DNA from: Tropicibacter naphthalenivorans
GTDB lineage: Bacteria > Pseudomonadota > Alphaproteobacteria > Rhodobacterales > Rhodobacteraceae
Length of the DNA stretch: 64,000 bases
Assembly (NCBI RefSeq): GCF_900176475.1
Contig: NZ_FWXX01000010.1
Coordinates: forward strand, 80,505 to 144,504
Direction of reading: 5' to 3'
The notes under the pieces were generated by a model. The model made no database searches. It was not told the origin of the DNA and worked only from the letters and a program-made list of their open reading frames with translations. Both the position numbers and the translations under genes were made by a program. Positions 1-9,069 of the stretch are shown piece after piece (positions within the stretch are counted from its first letter, which is position 1; each line of letters opens with the position of its first letter).

Positions 1-1
1 C

Positions 2-178
2 ATCTTCAAGTCGCTCGAACTCTACTTCTCGGAGCCTCTGGCAAAAAGCTGGTTCACCCGACCGAACAAGGGGCCGCTCTTTGGTGGAAGCCGACCAGTC
101 GACACCGCCATCGACGGGGGTTTGCCGCAGATCCTCGCGGTTCGGACCTATCTTGATGCGTTGCGTGGTGGGGCATGA
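2..178 (+). CDS. Xre/MbcA/ParS-type antitoxin, C-terminal part only
   Basis: The window opens inside this gene, so only the last 58 codons are seen. They read as a toxin-binding domain of the Xre/MbcA/ParS (DUF2384) class: the segment with LYFSEPLAKSWFTRPN, a central GG, and a final ILAVRTYLDALRGG helix. The stop codon overlaps the start of the next gene by 4 bases (ATGA), the usual arrangement for this antitoxin and its RES-domain toxin. In the family this domain plugs the toxin active site, and the missing N-terminal HTH represses the operon. The family call rests on the short C-terminus plus the neighbour. Confidence 0.75.
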   Translation: MFKSLELYFSEPLAKSWFTRPNKGPLFGGSRPVDTAIDGGLPQILAVRTYLDALRGGA

Positions 179-876
179 AGCAGACCGAGATTTCCGATCG
201 CGGTCTCGTTCGTCTCCTGCCCGCCACTTACCACAAGCCACCGTCGCTGCGCGGTCTCGTCGATTCCGATGACGAGATGGAGATCCTGGCAGAGATCGAG
301 GGCCTGACCAGCGGTCGTCTTCTGGCGGAACGTGGCCGCAATCCCCATCTGGACCCGCGCGAGCTTGCCTGGCAGCGCCGGAGCCAAGATCTGCGCATCT
401 ACGGCGACAGCCATGTCAACGCCGCCTTCACCTATACCCGCGCCGGCGGAAACCGCTTCAACACCGAGGAGCGCGGCGCCTGGTATTGCGCATGGGATGT
501 CATGGTGTCCGTCAGCGAAGTGGCCTGGCACCGAACACGCGAACTCGGCTTTACCGGCAGTTTCCATGACAGCGCCCGCTATGTGGAATTGCTGGCGGAT
601 TTCATCGGCGTCTTCGATGACATGACCGACGAGCCGGGCCATCCCGCACTGCATCCGGATCCGGCTGTCGGATATCCCGAGGGCCAAAGCCTCGCCCAGC
701 ATCTGCGCCGGGCTGGATCGCGTGGCCTGATCTACCCCTCAGTTCGGGCTCCCGCGCCGGGCGGGAATTGCCTCGTCTGCTTCGAGCCCCACGCCATCCA
801 GAACGTCCGGCCTGGCGCGTCTTGGGATCTTGTTTGGGATGGGACACCGCACTACTCGCTTACGGCCGTCGGCTGA
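175..876 (+). CDS. RES-domain toxin (NAD+-degrading family)
   Basis: This 233-residue protein has the layout of RES toxins: an R-L-P segment near residue 13, GNRFN around residue 92, AWYCA a few residues later, conserved glutamates in the following helices, and a late RGLIYPSVR motif. Family members of the Xre-RES type degrade intracellular NAD+ and arrest growth when free of antitoxin. It overlaps the upstream antitoxin by 4 bases, so the two are translationally coupled. The length is normal and no key segment is visibly missing. Its role here is probably plasmid or island maintenance, which is inference. Confidence 0.85.
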   Translation: MKQTEISDRGLVRLLPATYHKPPSLRGLVDSDDEMEILAEIEGLTSGRLLAERGRNPHLDPRELAWQRRSQDLRIYGDSHVNAAFTYTRAGGNRFNTEERGAWYCAWDVMVSVSEVAWHRTRELGFTGSFHDSARYVELLADFIGVFDDMTDEPGHPALHPDPAVGYPEGQSLAQHLRRAGSRGLIYPSVRAPAPGGNCLVCFEPHAIQNVRPGASWDLVWDGTPHYSLTAVG

Positions 877-1300
877 CGCGTTGCGGCGCAAGCGCCTGTT
901 TGGCGGGGTCCGAAGACATGAGACTGGCACACGGCGACGTCTCTGCCCCAAAAGACCACTATAGTTTTCTTCGATGAGGTTGCTTTTCCAGCGTTGTGGA
1001 CGCTCCAATCTCACCATTTCCAAAGAATTTATGGACTAGTCCCACGTGGAGGGAGATCTGAAGGCGCTGGGTCGAAAGACGGCAACGACTTGCAGTGGTT
1101 GCCGAAGGTCGCAGTGGTGTACCTCCTGGTGTGCCGCCGCGACCAGACCTTGGCCCTTCGGTGTCCTTCGGACAGGAGTTTGACCGAGGCTGACGTCCCG
1201 AAGGTCCAATCTGCCAATCTACAGGTTGGCAACTACGCTCGGTTTGCCAAGCCACGGTATGGCAGAAGCTCCGGAAGGCCGGAGCTAGCCAGTGCCGGGA
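877..1300. other. Intergenic stretch without a convincing gene
   Basis: About 420 bases separate the toxin gene from the convergent small gene that ends at 1301. Short open frames exist on both strands, but they have no ribosome binding site, no recognisable protein pattern and lower GC than the flanking genes. The only clear structure is an 8-bp perfect hairpin at 1267-1286. Confidence 0.5.
1267..1286 (-). terminator. Hairpin just after the 1301-1597 gene
   Basis: The arms agctccgg (1267-1274) and ccggagct (1279-1286) are perfect complements around a 4-base loop. The hairpin lies 15 bases beyond the stop codon of the minus-strand gene. There is no T-run on that strand, so intrinsic termination is only a possibility. 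Confidence 0.35.
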
Positions 1301-1597
1301 TCACTTGTTCCCGTCGATCCATTTCGACATGAGCCCCTTGTCACGGAAACATTCCTCCGGAACGGCGCGCCGTTTGATCCGGGCAAGCTTCTCCGCGAAG
1401 GCTACCTGCTTCGAGGTCGGCAGACGGTCCATGTCCGATACCGGCTTCAGCCGGGCCTGAGCCTCGATCCAACCGCTCAAAGATCTCCGGTCTTGCTGAA
1501 CTTCCCAGGGCAGGAGCGTCCGGTTGCGCAGGACGAGCGACCGCGCATAGGCGATCTGCTTGGGCGTTACGGGCAGGGCGTGCTTGGTGCTTTCCAT
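1301..1597 (-). CDS. Conserved-looking small basic protein of unknown function
   Basis: This encodes 98 residues, rich in Lys, Arg and Trp. It has two similar segments: TPKQIAYARSL near residue 11, and TSKQVAFAEKLARIKRR near residue 66. Each is followed after about 20-25 residues by a short S-x-W-I motif (SGWIEA, SKWID). It therefore looks like an internal duplication of a short helical DNA- or RNA-binding unit. It is divergent from the strawberry-notch gene and has a plausible promoter at 1627-1655. I do not recognise a named family. The internal duplication and good codon use argue that it is real. Confidence 0.6.
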   Translation of the reverse strand: MESTKHALPVTPKQIAYARSLVLRNRTLLPWEVQQDRRSLSGWIEAQARLKPVSDMDRLPTSKQVAFAEKLARIKRRAVPEECFRDKGLMSKWIDGNK

Positions 1598-1626
1598 GGT
1601 GGAACCCCCATTCTGGCTTGGCTCTG

Positions 1627-1655
1627 AACATAGAACATAACAAGAACAAAATCAA
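1627..1655 (-). promoter_or_regulatory. Sigma70-like promoter for the 1301-1597 gene
   Basis: Read on the minus strand there is TTGATT (1655-1650), a 17-base spacer, and TATGTT (1632-1627), about 30 bases before the start codon at 1597. The segment is strikingly AT-rich against its surroundings. It sits in the 177-base divergent region shared with the gene at 1775. Confidence 0.4.
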
Positions 1656-1774
1656 GCCAAGCGTCGGGAACACCTTGGTGCGAGAGGGAGAGAGGGGCCG
1701 GGAAAGATCAGGTCCGAGGCTGCCCGAGAGAGGGTGTACGGGCCTGATCCTGTCCTTCATTCCGGAGTTTCCCG

Positions 1775-4700
1775 ATGACCCATCTTGCCCCTGTTGCGCA
1801 GGCGTCCTTGCCTGCGCCCATTGTCTCGTTGGCAGCAAATCCCGCCCCTGCGATCGTTGCTGTTGCCGAAGCGCTGCAGCCCGATCTGGCGCAAGGGCTT
1901 CAGATCGACGCGCTGCGCCTGCGCTTCGAGATGGAGCGTGCCTTTGGCGGTTCCGATGCGACCGGTGCCTGGGACTGGAAGCTCGCCTATGAGGCCGGCG
2001 AGGTGGCGCTGGTTCTGTTCTTGCGGAAATTCGGTCGTGCGCTGCTGGCCCGGGCCGGCTCGCCTGCGGCGCTGTTGCCCATCCTCGCCAAGGTGGCGGG
2101 CCTTTTGCCCACGCACACCCGGCGGTCGGAAGAGATGGAGCGCTTTCAGCAATTCTCGACGCCCTTGCCCATGGGGCTCGCGGCACTGGCGGCAGCACAG
2201 ATCACGCCCCGCGATTTGGTCTTGGAGCCGTCCGCCGGGACCGGGCTTCTAGCGATCCTCGCCGAGATCGCCGGCGGCACTCTGGCTCTGAACGAGTTGG
2301 CGGACACCCGCGCCGACCTTCTTCGCTTGCTGTTCCCGGGCCGACCGGTCACGCGGTTCGATGCCGCGCAGATCAATGATCATCTCGACGCCTCCTCAAG
2401 CCCGAGCGTCATCCTGATGAACCCGCCCTTCTCGGCCCAAGCCAATGTCGATGGTCGGTCGACCGAGGCGACGGCCCGGCATCTGCGCTCGGCCCTCGCG
2501 CGTCTGGCCCCCGGCGGACGGCTCGTCGCCATCACCGGAGCCGGTTTCGCGCCGGATGCGCCTGCCTGGGACGAGACCTTCGGCCGTCTGACCGAAACGG
2601 CCCATCTCGTCTTCACCGGCGCGGTGTCTGGCGCGGCTTTCGTCAAGCACGGCACCAGCTTCGAGACGCGGATTTCTGTTTTCGATAAATGCCGCGGCGG
2701 TGAGCAGGGCGGCATCACCGCTGACCTGCGCCATCCCACGTCCCCGGACGTGGCGCATCTGATGTCCCGGGTCACTGCAGAGGTTCCGAAGCGTCTCGAG
2801 ATGGAACAGGCCGTAAATGCGGGTCTGGGCCACTCTTCCCTCTTTCCGGGAAGTCCTGCCCGCGCCACTCACACAACCACCAGCCGATCCCGTGCGACGT
2901 CTGCGACTCTACCGGCGAAATCAGACACACCGATCGAGGCCGAGGAACTAAACTACGCTCTCCGCGACGCCGCCGAGGGCGAAGACGCGACACGGCTGTC
3001 CGACGCGATCTACGAGACCTTCCGTCTGCAGGCTATCGACATCCCAGACGCCGCATCGCACCCGACCAAGCTTGTGCAATCGGCGGCCATGGCCTCTGTC
3101 GCGCCTCCGAAACCGAGCTATCGTCCCAAGCTTCCGGCGGCCGTTCTGGGCGACGGCCTGCTGTCCGACGCGCAGCTCGAGACCGTTATCTACGCGGGGG
3201 AGGCGCATGGCGCGCATCTCGCCGGATCTTGGACCGTGGATGAAACCGGCGATATGGTTTCGGCCGCTCCCGAGGATGCCGCGGACGCCGTCCGTTTCCG
3301 GCGGGGCTATTTCCTCGGCGATGGTACGGGGGCAGGCAAGGGCCGTCAGTCGGCCGGGATCTTGCTCGACAACTGGGCTCGAGGAAGACGCAAGGCGCTC
3401 TGGATCTCGAAAAGCGACAAGCTTCTCGAGGACGCACAGCGCGACTGGTCGGCCCTTGGCCAGGAGCGCCTGCTGGTCACACCGCTCTCGCGCTTTGCCC
3501 AAGGCCGCGACATCCCGCTGACCGAGGGCATTCTCTTCACCACCTACGCCACACTGCGTTCTGAAGAACGGGGGGCCAAGAAATCCCGCGTCGACCAGAT
3601 CGTCGACTGGCTCGGGGCGGATTTCGACGGGGTGATCCTCTTCGACGAAAGCCATGCCATGGCGAATGCTGCCGGGGGTAAAGGCGATCGGGGCGATACC
3701 ATGGCCTCGCAGCAGGGCAGGGCGGGTCTGCGGCTGCAGCACAAACTTCCGAATGCCCGCGTGGTCTATGTCTCGGCCACGGGTGCCACGACCGTCCACA
3801 ACCTCGCCTATGCGCAGCGTCTCGGGCTTTGGGGCGGGGAGGATTTCCCCTTCCAGACCCGGTCGGAATTCGTGGAAGCCATTGAGGCTGGCGGGGTCGC
3901 GGCGATGGAGGTTCTGGCCCGCGACCTTCGGGCGCTCGGCCTCTACACGGCGCGGTCGCTGTCCTATGACGGTGTCGAATACGAGATGCTGGAACACGCG
4001 CTCAGCCTCGAGCAGCGCGGCATCTACGATGCCTATGCCGGGGCCTTCGCCATCATCCACCACAACCTGACCGCGGCGCTGGAGGCGGCGAACATTTCCG
4101 GCGCGGCCGACGGGCCGAGCGGGTCGGGCACGCTCAACCGCCAGGCGAAATCCGCCGCGCGGTCAGCCTTCGAGAGCGCCAAACAGCGCTTCTTCGGCCA
4201 TTTGCTCACCTCGATGAAGACCCCCACGCTGATTGCATCCATCGATGCCGATCTGGCTGCGGGTCATGCGGCGGTCATCCAGATCGTCTCGACGGGCGAG
4301 GCACTGATGGAACGTCGCCTGTCGGAGATCCCGACCGAGGAGTGGAACGATATCCGCTGTGATATCACGCCCAGGGAATACGTCCTCGATTACCTCGCCC
4401 ATTCCTTCCCGGTGCAGCTCTACGAGCCTTTCACCGACAGCGAGGGCAACCTCTCGTCGCGCCCCGTCACGCGCGACGGCCAACCGGTGGAGTGCCGCGA
4501 AGCCGTCCGGCGTCGTGACGCGCTGATCGAAAAACTGGCTTCGCTTCCGCCGGTGCCGGGTGCACTCGACCAGATCGTCCAGCGCTTCGGCACGGATCTC
4601 GTGGCCGAAGTCACAGGGCGCTCGCGGCGCATCGTGCGGAAGGGCGAAGGGCATTCGGCACGGCTCGTGGTGGAGAACCGGGCCGGAGCCGCGAACCTCG

Positions 4701-6169
4701 CGGAAACCCAAGCCTTCATGGATGACGAAAAGCGTATCCTGATCTTCTCGGATGCCGGCGGCACCGGGCGCAGCTATCACGCCGATCTCGGGGCGAAGAA
4801 CCAACGCCTGCGGGTCCACTACCTCTTGGAACCCGGCTGGAAGGCAGACTCGGCGATTCAGGGCCTCGGACGCACCAACCGGACCAACCAGGCGCAGCCG
4901 CCGCTGTTCCGGCCGGTGGCCACCGATGTCAAAGCGGAGAAGCGGTTCCTGTCGACCATCGCGCGACGTCTCGACACGCTTGGCGCTATAACGCGCGGCC
5001 AGCGCCAGACCGGCGGGCAAGGGCTGTTCCGGCCCGAAGACAACCTCGAGTCGCCCTACGCCCGCGACGCCCTGCGCCAGCTTTACCGCCGTATCTATCG
5101 CGGCGATCTGGCCGGATGTTCGCTCGGGGCTTTCGAGGATGCGACCGGGCTCAGCCTGACCGATGATAACGGGCTGAAGGATGACCTGCCGCCGATCACG
5201 ACCTTCCTCAATCGCCTGCTGGCGCTGACGATCGACATGCAGGCCGTGCTGTTCGCGGGTTTCGAGGAGCTGCTCGATCAGCGAATTGAGGGCGCCATCG
5301 CCGCCGGGGTCTATGATCTCGGGCTCGAGACACTCCGTGCTGAGAGCTTCCGGGTGACCGACGTACAGGTCATCTACACCCATCCGGGCTCCGGCGCGAA
5401 AACCCAGCTGCTGACCATCGCGGAAAAGCGCCGCAACACGCCTACCTCGCTGGCCGATGCGCTCGAATGGCTGGATGACCCGCAGGCGCGGCTTCTGGTC
5501 AACAGCCGCTCGGGCCGGGCTGCCGTGCAGGTTCCCGCCACCAGTCACATGCTGGAAGATGGGACCATCGAGCCGCGCCTGCGCCTGATCCGCCCGACCG
5601 ATGCCAGCACAGTCCCGGCAAAGATCATGGAGGACACCCGCTGGCTCGAGGCCGACCGCGCGGCCTTCTCCGCCGCCTGGACCGCGGAACTGGCCGAGGT
5701 GCCGGAGTTCTCCGAAGCCACGCTGCACATCGTGGCAGGCCTGCTGCTGCCGATCTGGAAGCAGCTTCCCCAGGATGAAACCCGCGTCTACCGCCTGCAG
5801 ACCGATGACGGGCAACGCATCATCGGCCGCCGCGTCTCGCCCGCTTGGGTCGCGACCACGCTGGCCAAAGACGCGCCGAAGCTCTCGGCGGCGCAGGTCC
5901 ATGCCCTCGTTCTGGAGGGCAAGACCGTGGTGCGCCTGTCCGAAGGGATGGAATTGCACCGCTCGCGCGTCATGGGCGCGAACCGGATCGAACTGTCGGG
6001 CTTCTCGGAGGCAGCCAAGGATCGGCTCAAGGCCGATGGCTTCTTCTCGGAGATCATCAGTTGGAAGCTTCGGCTGTTCTGCCCGACCGACGCCGATGGC
6101 GTCGCGATACTGGATCGTCTGCTTGCACGTTGTCCTGTCGCAAGGCTACATGATCGCGGAGGTTGTTGA
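1775..6169 (+). CDS. Strawberry-notch family methyltransferase-helicase (SNO-like NTPase)
   Basis: This is a 1464-residue fusion. The N-terminal third carries a DNA-methyltransferase-like fold with EPSAGTG (about residue 150) and the NPPF catalytic motif (about residue 214). It is followed by a superfamily 2 helicase core: GDGTGAGKGRQ as Walker A (about 515), DESH as motif II (about 624), SATGATT as motif III, and GRTNRTNQ as motif VI (about 1032). This is the bacterial strawberry-notch architecture common on alphaproteobacterial plasmids and phages. A related methylase-helicase layout is seen in the phage P1 anti-restriction protein DarB. GGAG lies 8 bases before the start, and the Toprim gene follows after 3 bases. 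Confidence 0.85.
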   Translation: MTHLAPVAQASLPAPIVSLAANPAPAIVAVAEALQPDLAQGLQIDALRLRFEMERAFGGSDATGAWDWKLAYEAGEVALVLFLRKFGRALLARAGSPAALLPILAKVAGLLPTHTRRSEEMERFQQFSTPLPMGLAALAAAQITPRDLVLEPSAGTGLLAILAEIAGGTLALNELADTRADLLRLLFPGRPVTRFDAAQINDHLDASSSPSVILMNPPFSAQANVDGRSTEATARHLRSALARLAPGGRLVAITGAGFAPDAPAWDETFGRLTETAHLVFTGAVSGAAFVKHGTSFETRISVFDKCRGGEQGGITADLRHPTSPDVAHLMSRVTAEVPKRLEMEQAVNAGLGHSSLFPGSPARATHTTTSRSRATSATLPAKSDTPIEAEELNYALRDAAEGEDATRLSDAIYETFRLQAIDIPDAASHPTKLVQSAAMASVAPPKPSYRPKLPAAVLGDGLLSDAQLETVIYAGEAHGAHLAGSWTVDETGDMVSAAPEDAADAVRFRRGYFLGDGTGAGKGRQSAGILLDNWARGRRKALWISKSDKLLEDAQRDWSALGQERLLVTPLSRFAQGRDIPLTEGILFTTYATLRSEERGAKKSRVDQIVDWLGADFDGVILFDESHAMANAAGGKGDRGDTMASQQGRAGLRLQHKLPNARVVYVSATGATTVHNLAYAQRLGLWGGEDFPFQTRSEFVEAIEAGGVAAMEVLARDLRALGLYTARSLSYDGVEYEMLEHALSLEQRGIYDAYAGAFAIIHHNLTAALEAANISGAADGPSGSGTLNRQAKSAARSAFESAKQRFFGHLLTSMKTPTLIASIDADLAAGHAAVIQIVSTGEALMERRLSEIPTEEWNDIRCDITPREYVLDYLAHSFPVQLYEPFTDSEGNLSSRPVTRDGQPVECREAVRRRDALIEKLASLPPVPGALDQIVQRFGTDLVAEVTGRSRRIVRKGEGHSARLVVENRAGAANLAETQAFMDDEKRILIFSDAGGTGRSYHADLGAKNQRLRVHYLLEPGWKADSAIQGLGRTNRTNQAQPPLFRPVATDVKAEKRFLSTIARRLDTLGAITRGQRQTGGQGLFRPEDNLESPYARDALRQLYRRIYRGDLAGCSLGAFEDATGLSLTDDNGLKDDLPPITTFLNRLLALTIDMQAVLFAGFEELLDQRIEGAIAAGVYDLGLETLRAESFRVTDVQVIYTHPGSGAKTQLLTIAEKRRNTPTSLADALEWLDDPQARLLVNSRSGRAAVQVPATSHMLEDGTIEPRLRLIRPTDASTVPAKIMEDTRWLEADRAAFSAAWTAELAEVPEFSEATLHIVAGLLLPIWKQLPQDETRVYRLQTDDGQRIIGRRVSPAWVATTLAKDAPKLSAAQVHALVLEGKTVVRLSEGMELHRSRVMGANRIELSGFSEAAKDRLKADGFFSEIISWKLRLFCPTDADGVAILDRLLARCPVARLHDRGGC

Positions 6170-6172
6170 CCC

Positions 6173-7201
6173 ATGTATTCCGAGACCGAAGACCTCGTGC
6201 GCGATCTGGCAGAAAATGCCGAAGGCGTCTGTCGTGCCTATCTTCCCGCCGGACGGCGGGAAGGATCCTACTGGATCGTCGGCGATCTGCAGAACAACCC
6301 CGGCCGGTCGCTCTTCGTGCGATTGACGGGCCCGGCGTCGGGACCAGGAGCAGCGGGCAAGTTTACGGATGGGGCCACAGGCGAGCATGGCGATCTCCTG
6401 GACATCATCCGCGCCCGGACGGGGATCACGCGCTTCCCCGACCTTCTCGCCGAGGCCCGAGCGCATCTTGGCCGTCCGCAGCCGGTCGCCCCGGATAGGC
6501 AAGAGCCGAGGAAGGCCAAGGCGCCCGGTGGCACTCCCGCGGCGGCGCGCTTGTTTGCTGCCTCGAACCCGATCACAGGCACGCTTGCTGAGACCTACCT
6601 CCGTTCCCGAGGCATCACCCAATTCGGGGCGAACGGCGCCTTACGCTTCCACCCGAAGTGCTGGCATCGGGAAGAGGGGCAGACCCGGAGCATCCCCAGA
6701 CCTGCGATAATCGCGGCGGTCACCGATGGGGCAGGGGCCGTGCAGGGCGTGCATCGCACCTGGCTGGCGCCTGACGGACAGGGGAAGGCGGCAGTGAATC
6801 CACAGCGTCGGGCTATGGGTCACCTCCTCTGCAATGCTGTCAGGCTCACCCCGCACGATGACATCCTCGTCGTCGGCGAAGGCATCGAGACCATGCTGTC
6901 CCTGTCCGAGGCAATCCCAGGTCTGCCCGTCTGGGCGGCACTCTCTTCGGGTCACCTCGGGGCGGTCCTGTTGCCGGAGGGGCTCAAGCGCCTTTACGTC
7001 GCGATCGATCGCGATCCGGCCGGGCAGCGCGCGGCAGAGAAGTTGAGCGCCAGAGCCTCCGAGGTCGGGGTGCGCGTGCGGGTGCTGGAACCGCGGCTCG
7101 GGGATTTCAATGATGATCTTCGGGCGAACGGCAAGGACGCGCTGCGCCAGCATCTGGCAGGTCAGATCGGGCCAGAGGATCGGCATCGCCTGCCCAGCTG
7201 A
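6173..7201 (+). CDS. Toprim-domain protein (DUF7146-like primase/helicase partner)
   Basis: This protein of 342 residues has an N-terminal segment of the kind seen in plasmid primase-like proteins (YLPAGRREGSYWIVGD). A C-terminal Toprim fold shows VVGEGIETMLS (catalytic Glu, about residue 233) and YVAIDRDPAGQ (DxD, about residue 280). No clear zinc-binding cysteines are visible, so it may act on DNA without being a complete primase. It starts 3 bases after the strawberry-notch stop codon, which implies one transcript and a shared task in plasmid DNA handling. The exact reaction cannot be told from sequence. Confidence 0.75.
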   Translation: MYSETEDLVRDLAENAEGVCRAYLPAGRREGSYWIVGDLQNNPGRSLFVRLTGPASGPGAAGKFTDGATGEHGDLLDIIRARTGITRFPDLLAEARAHLGRPQPVAPDRQEPRKAKAPGGTPAAARLFAASNPITGTLAETYLRSRGITQFGANGALRFHPKCWHREEGQTRSIPRPAIIAAVTDGAGAVQGVHRTWLAPDGQGKAAVNPQRRAMGHLLCNAVRLTPHDDILVVGEGIETMLSLSEAIPGLPVWAALSSGHLGAVLLPEGLKRLYVAIDRDPAGQRAAEKLSARASEVGVRVRVLEPRLGDFNDDLRANGKDALRQHLAGQIGPEDRHRLPS

Positions 7202-7332
7202 GCTGCATCGCGCAGGTGGGGGGCTGGGAGTGCGGGGCAGGGGGCTGCATCCCGTCGTGGCTCTGGATCGTCGTCCTCACCCCATCCAGGGCCTTGCGCA
7301 TCCACCCGTCAGCCCTGCGCGGCATTCAAGAG

Positions 7333-7513
7333 ATGGGCAGGCCGTCAAAGCGGTTGCCCCTGCAAGGTCGGCAGGGAACCTATTTCCGCCGGCGGCAAAG
7401 CCGCCTTTGCATCGCGAGACAAATAGCTTCCCTGCCGACCTCCTCCACGCTGTTCCGGCCCCGGTGAAGCCGGGGTGAAGGGGCAACCGCCCCGACGGCT
7501 CGGGTCTGCCCAT
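7333..7513. repeat. Large nested inverted-repeat element (candidate structured RNA)
   Basis: Four sets of arms nest in order. atgggcag (7333-7340) pairs with 7506-7513, gccgtc (7341-7346) with 7494-7499, and agcggttgcccc (7349-7360) with 7480-7491 (one mismatch). The 21-base arm 7365-7385 pairs with 7421-7441 (one mismatch). Two internal perfect hairpins sit inside: ggcggc-aaa-gccgcc at 7391-7405 and ccccgg-tgaag-ccgggg at 7459-7475. The whole 181 bases fold on themselves and end 53 bases before the next start codon. The 365-base gap 7202-7566 holds no gene. See findings. Confidence 0.75.
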
Positions 7514-7566
7514 GAAGGCCGCGCGGGATGACGCGCGGACGAGACAGGCCCGGAGGCAAGAAACCG

Positions 7567-8499
7567 ATGACGATCCATACCCACGACGACGCGTATGAAC
7601 CCGCCCATAGCGCATCCCAGACCGCCCATGCGCTCGACGAGCTGCAGCTGTATGGCTACCGCCCCTTCGACGAGCCCGATCCGCGCCCGATGCCCGATGG
7701 GCAGCGCCTCGCGGTCGCCGTCGCCGACATCTTCGACGCCCTCGTCGCGACCCTGGAAGACACCCGTATGGAACCCGATCTCGAAGAGGTGCTCTGGGGC
7801 CAGGTCAACCTTTTCCACCGCGCCACGGCCCGGATCGAGCGGTCGCTCGATGAGAACGAACAGGCGCAGCGCCGCCTCCAACGCGAGCAGGACGGCTCGG
7901 AGGTGAAATCCGTCGAGCTCGAGCGCCTGACGGCCGAAGGCCTGACCCTCGTCGAACGGCGGAACTGCATGGACATGATGCGCGATCACGCCGCATCCGA
8001 GTTTGTTCAGCACACGGGATCGACCTGGCGCCCCCGCACCGGCTCGATGGTGAACCGCCAGCACATGACCGCCGCCCTGATCGACAGCCGCGATTTCCTG
8101 GCCGCCAAGCGCCGCGCCGAGACCGAGGTGATGTTGCCCGCTGGCCCCAAGGTCGCCCTCACCGGCGGGACCGATTTCAACGATCATCGCCTGATCTGGG
8201 GCAAGCTCGACCAGGTCCGGACCAAGTATCCCGACATGGTCCTTTTGCACGGTGGCAGCCCAAAAGGCGCAGAACTCATCGCCGCTAAATGGGCCGAAGC
8301 CCGGGGCGTGACGCAGGTCGCCTTCAAGCCTGACTGGACCAAGCACGCCAAGGCCGCGCCCTTCAAACGAAATGACGCAATGCTGGATGTGCTCCCGGTC
8401 GGGGTCCTCGTCTTCCCCGGGACCGGTATCCAGGAAAACCTCGCCGACAAGGCCAAGAAGCTCGGCATCCCGGTCATGAAGTTCGAGAAGGGGGCGTGA
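7567..8499 (+). CDS. DUF2493-domain protein
   Basis: The 310-residue product has an acidic helical N-terminal half (a likely coiled coil around residues 55-115) and a C-terminal DUF2493 domain beginning at VALTGGTDFND. It continues through VLLHGGSPKGAE and PVGVLVFPGTGI, a Rossmann-like nucleotide-binding layout related to the SLOG/DprA group. Such proteins are common on alphaproteobacterial plasmids, and their ligand is not known to me. The start chosen at 7567 has GGAGG 10 bases upstream; the alternative 39 bases earlier overlaps the structured element's flank. Confidence 0.75.
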   Translation: MTIHTHDDAYEPAHSASQTAHALDELQLYGYRPFDEPDPRPMPDGQRLAVAVADIFDALVATLEDTRMEPDLEEVLWGQVNLFHRATARIERSLDENEQAQRRLQREQDGSEVKSVELERLTAEGLTLVERRNCMDMMRDHAASEFVQHTGSTWRPRTGSMVNRQHMTAALIDSRDFLAAKRRAETEVMLPAGPKVALTGGTDFNDHRLIWGKLDQVRTKYPDMVLLHGGSPKGAELIAAKWAEARGVTQVAFKPDWTKHAKAAPFKRNDAMLDVLPVGVLVFPGTGIQENLADKAKKLGIPVMKFEKGA

Positions 8500-8505
8500 G
8501 CCCCC
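8490..8505 (+). terminator. GC hairpin across the DUF2493 stop codon
   Basis: gggggc (8490-8495) and gccccc (8500-8505) pair around a 4-base loop that includes the stop codon. There is no T-run. It could slow or end transcription before the WGR gene, or be chance in GC-rich DNA. Confidence 0.3.
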
Positions 8506-8581
8506 ACCCGTCTCGGGACAGATGATAGTGGAAACGACGCCGGCTACCTGATATTGTGAAGCAGCGAAAGGTGACCGCAAG

Positions 8582-8854
8582 ATGTTCGACGAATCGCAGC
8601 AACTGGACGTGTTTCCGACGGTGGTCGATCTGAAACGGATCGACCCGTCCCTCAACATGCGGCGCTTCTATCGGATGAGCGTTCAGCCCGATCTCTTCGG
8701 CGGAGTGAGCCTGGTGCGAGAATGGGGCCGGATCGGGTTTCGAGGTCAGATGCTGATTGAACAACATGATGACGAGGGTAGGGCGGTCAACGCTTTGATG
8801 AAGCTGTCGGCGATGAAGAAGCGGCGGGGGTATCGGTTGCTGGGCGAGCGTTGA
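8582..8854 (+). CDS. WGR-domain protein
   Basis: This 90-residue protein is almost entirely one WGR domain: RRFYRMSVQPDLFGGVSLVREWGRIG followed by RGQMLIEQHDDEGRAVNALMKLSAMKKRRGY. The domain's name motif W-G-R is intact (about residue 49). WGR domains bind nucleic-acid ends or breaks in PARPs and in bacterial DNA-repair proteins. Small stand-alone copies are frequent beside alphaproteobacterial plasmid modules like the one upstream. An AAAGGTG site precedes the start. Confidence 0.85.
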   Translation: MFDESQQLDVFPTVVDLKRIDPSLNMRRFYRMSVQPDLFGGVSLVREWGRIGFRGQMLIEQHDDEGRAVNALMKLSAMKKRRGYRLLGER

Positions 8855-9069
8855 GAACGGCCCTGACCGGACAGTTGGATTCCAGAATATTGCAGGTTGT
8901 GCACCTTAAAGCTGTCGCTCGGTAGATGCTGCCACCAAACTGCTGTGGTACCCCGACCGACAACCCTATCCTGCTTTTTGATCAATTGGATGCGCCGTAT
9001 AATGCGTGTCGCAATGCAGCATTGACTTGACCAAAGCCGTGATGGCAGCCACGCGTCCCGGTCCTTTCG

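Noticed and set aside
4163..5959. A 598-codon minus-strand frame inside the strawberry-notch gene
   Set aside because: It mirrors the third-position GC pattern of the real gene, has no recognisable domain and no ribosome binding site.
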